Of a DNA stretch of 5,800 nucleotides, positions 5,657 through 5,800 are shown in pieces. Below the pieces are notes generated by a model. It was not told the DNA's origin and made no database searches. It saw only the letters and a program-made list of their open reading frames with translations. Numbering within the stretch: the first letter of the stretch is position 1; every line of letters begins with the position of its first letter. This DNA comes from Burkholderiaceae bacterium (GTDB taxonomy: Bacteria; Pseudomonadota; Gammaproteobacteria; Burkholderiales; Burkholderiaceae_C), in contig JAIRQU010000181.1 in the NCBI GenBank assembly GCA_031256305.1, positions 1 to 5,800 on the forward strand. Reading direction: 5' to 3'. The translations under genes and the position numbers were made by a program.

Positions 5657-5800
5657 TTAGATCACATGGACGCCTTGCTCGATGAGCAGGTCGGCGGCCT
5701 TGTCGGTTGCCAGCAGGGTGGTGTTGTGGTATTCGTTGAATACCACTCCGTTGATGCTCTGCGTGCCCGTTATCTCCCAGTTGGTGCCCAGCAGTGTGCT
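5657..5800 (-). CDS. C-terminal end of an unrecognised protein
   Basis: The minus strand is open from the window edge to TAA at 5657-5659, giving 47 residues that begin STLLGTNWEITGTQSINGVV and end LLIEQGVHVI. Codon third positions are overwhelmingly G or C (37 of 47 by hand count), as expected for a real gene in this genome, and the composition returns to the high-GC style of the housekeeping block. No motif is recognised. The alternating polar/hydrophobic pattern with Gly, Thr and Asn would suit a beta-rich C-terminus, which is speculative. The start, any signal peptide and most of the protein are outside the window. It is on the same strand as the secreted repeat protein and upstream of it, but separated by about 210 bases containing an inverted repeat and a candidate promoter, so separate transcription is likely. 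Confidence 0.7.
   Translation of the reverse strand, partial: STLLGTNWEITGTQSINGVVFNEYHNTTLLATDKAADLLIEQGVHVI

Noticed and set aside
5666..5800. Plus-strand open frame running off the right edge
   Set aside because: The minus-strand frame over the same bases has strongly G/C-ending codons, while the plus frame has no supported ribosome-binding site or motif.

Overview
The window looks like chromosomal DNA of a GC-rich proteobacterium, most probably a betaproteobacterium of the Burkholderiales type. The evidence is the gene order (TPR protein, lolB, ispE, tRNA-Gln, prs, rplY), the style of the LolB, Prs and long L25/Ctc proteins, and strong G/C third-position preference. This assignment is from recognition only; no search was run.

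Positions 1-3517 form a plus-strand housekeeping block. It starts with the C-terminus of a tetratricopeptide-repeat protein, whose stop overlaps the GTG start of lolB (outer-membrane lipoprotein receptor). lolB is followed with no gap by ispE (CDP-ME kinase of the MEP isoprenoid pathway). Next come a complete tRNA-Gln(TTG) with encoded CCA, prs (ribose-phosphate pyrophosphokinase) and rplY (ribosomal protein L25/Ctc). An AT-rich, rare-codon patch inside ispE looks like an extended -10 promoter and could drive the tRNA-prs-rplY segment. Terminator-like hairpins follow rplY. The pth gene that often follows rplY is not present within the window downstream of it.

Positions 3632-5446 hold one convergent minus-strand gene for a secreted protein of about 604 residues. 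It has a signal peptide, a Cys-rich N-terminal domain I cannot name, one InlB-B/Flg_new-like repeat and two near-identical 88-residue tandem repeats, each C-terminal unit carrying two cysteines. Its base composition is clearly lower in GC than the housekeeping block, especially in the N-terminal part. It has its own candidate promoter and Shine-Dalgarno site, so it is an independent, accessory-looking unit.

Positions 5447-5656 are a low-GC intergenic stretch with that promoter, a short direct repeat and an interrupted inverted repeat. From 5657 to the window edge is the C-terminal end of another minus-strand gene, unrecognised. The housekeeping genes are ordinary; the secreted repeat protein and its surroundings are the only accessory-looking part. 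I saw no convincing new multi-gene system.
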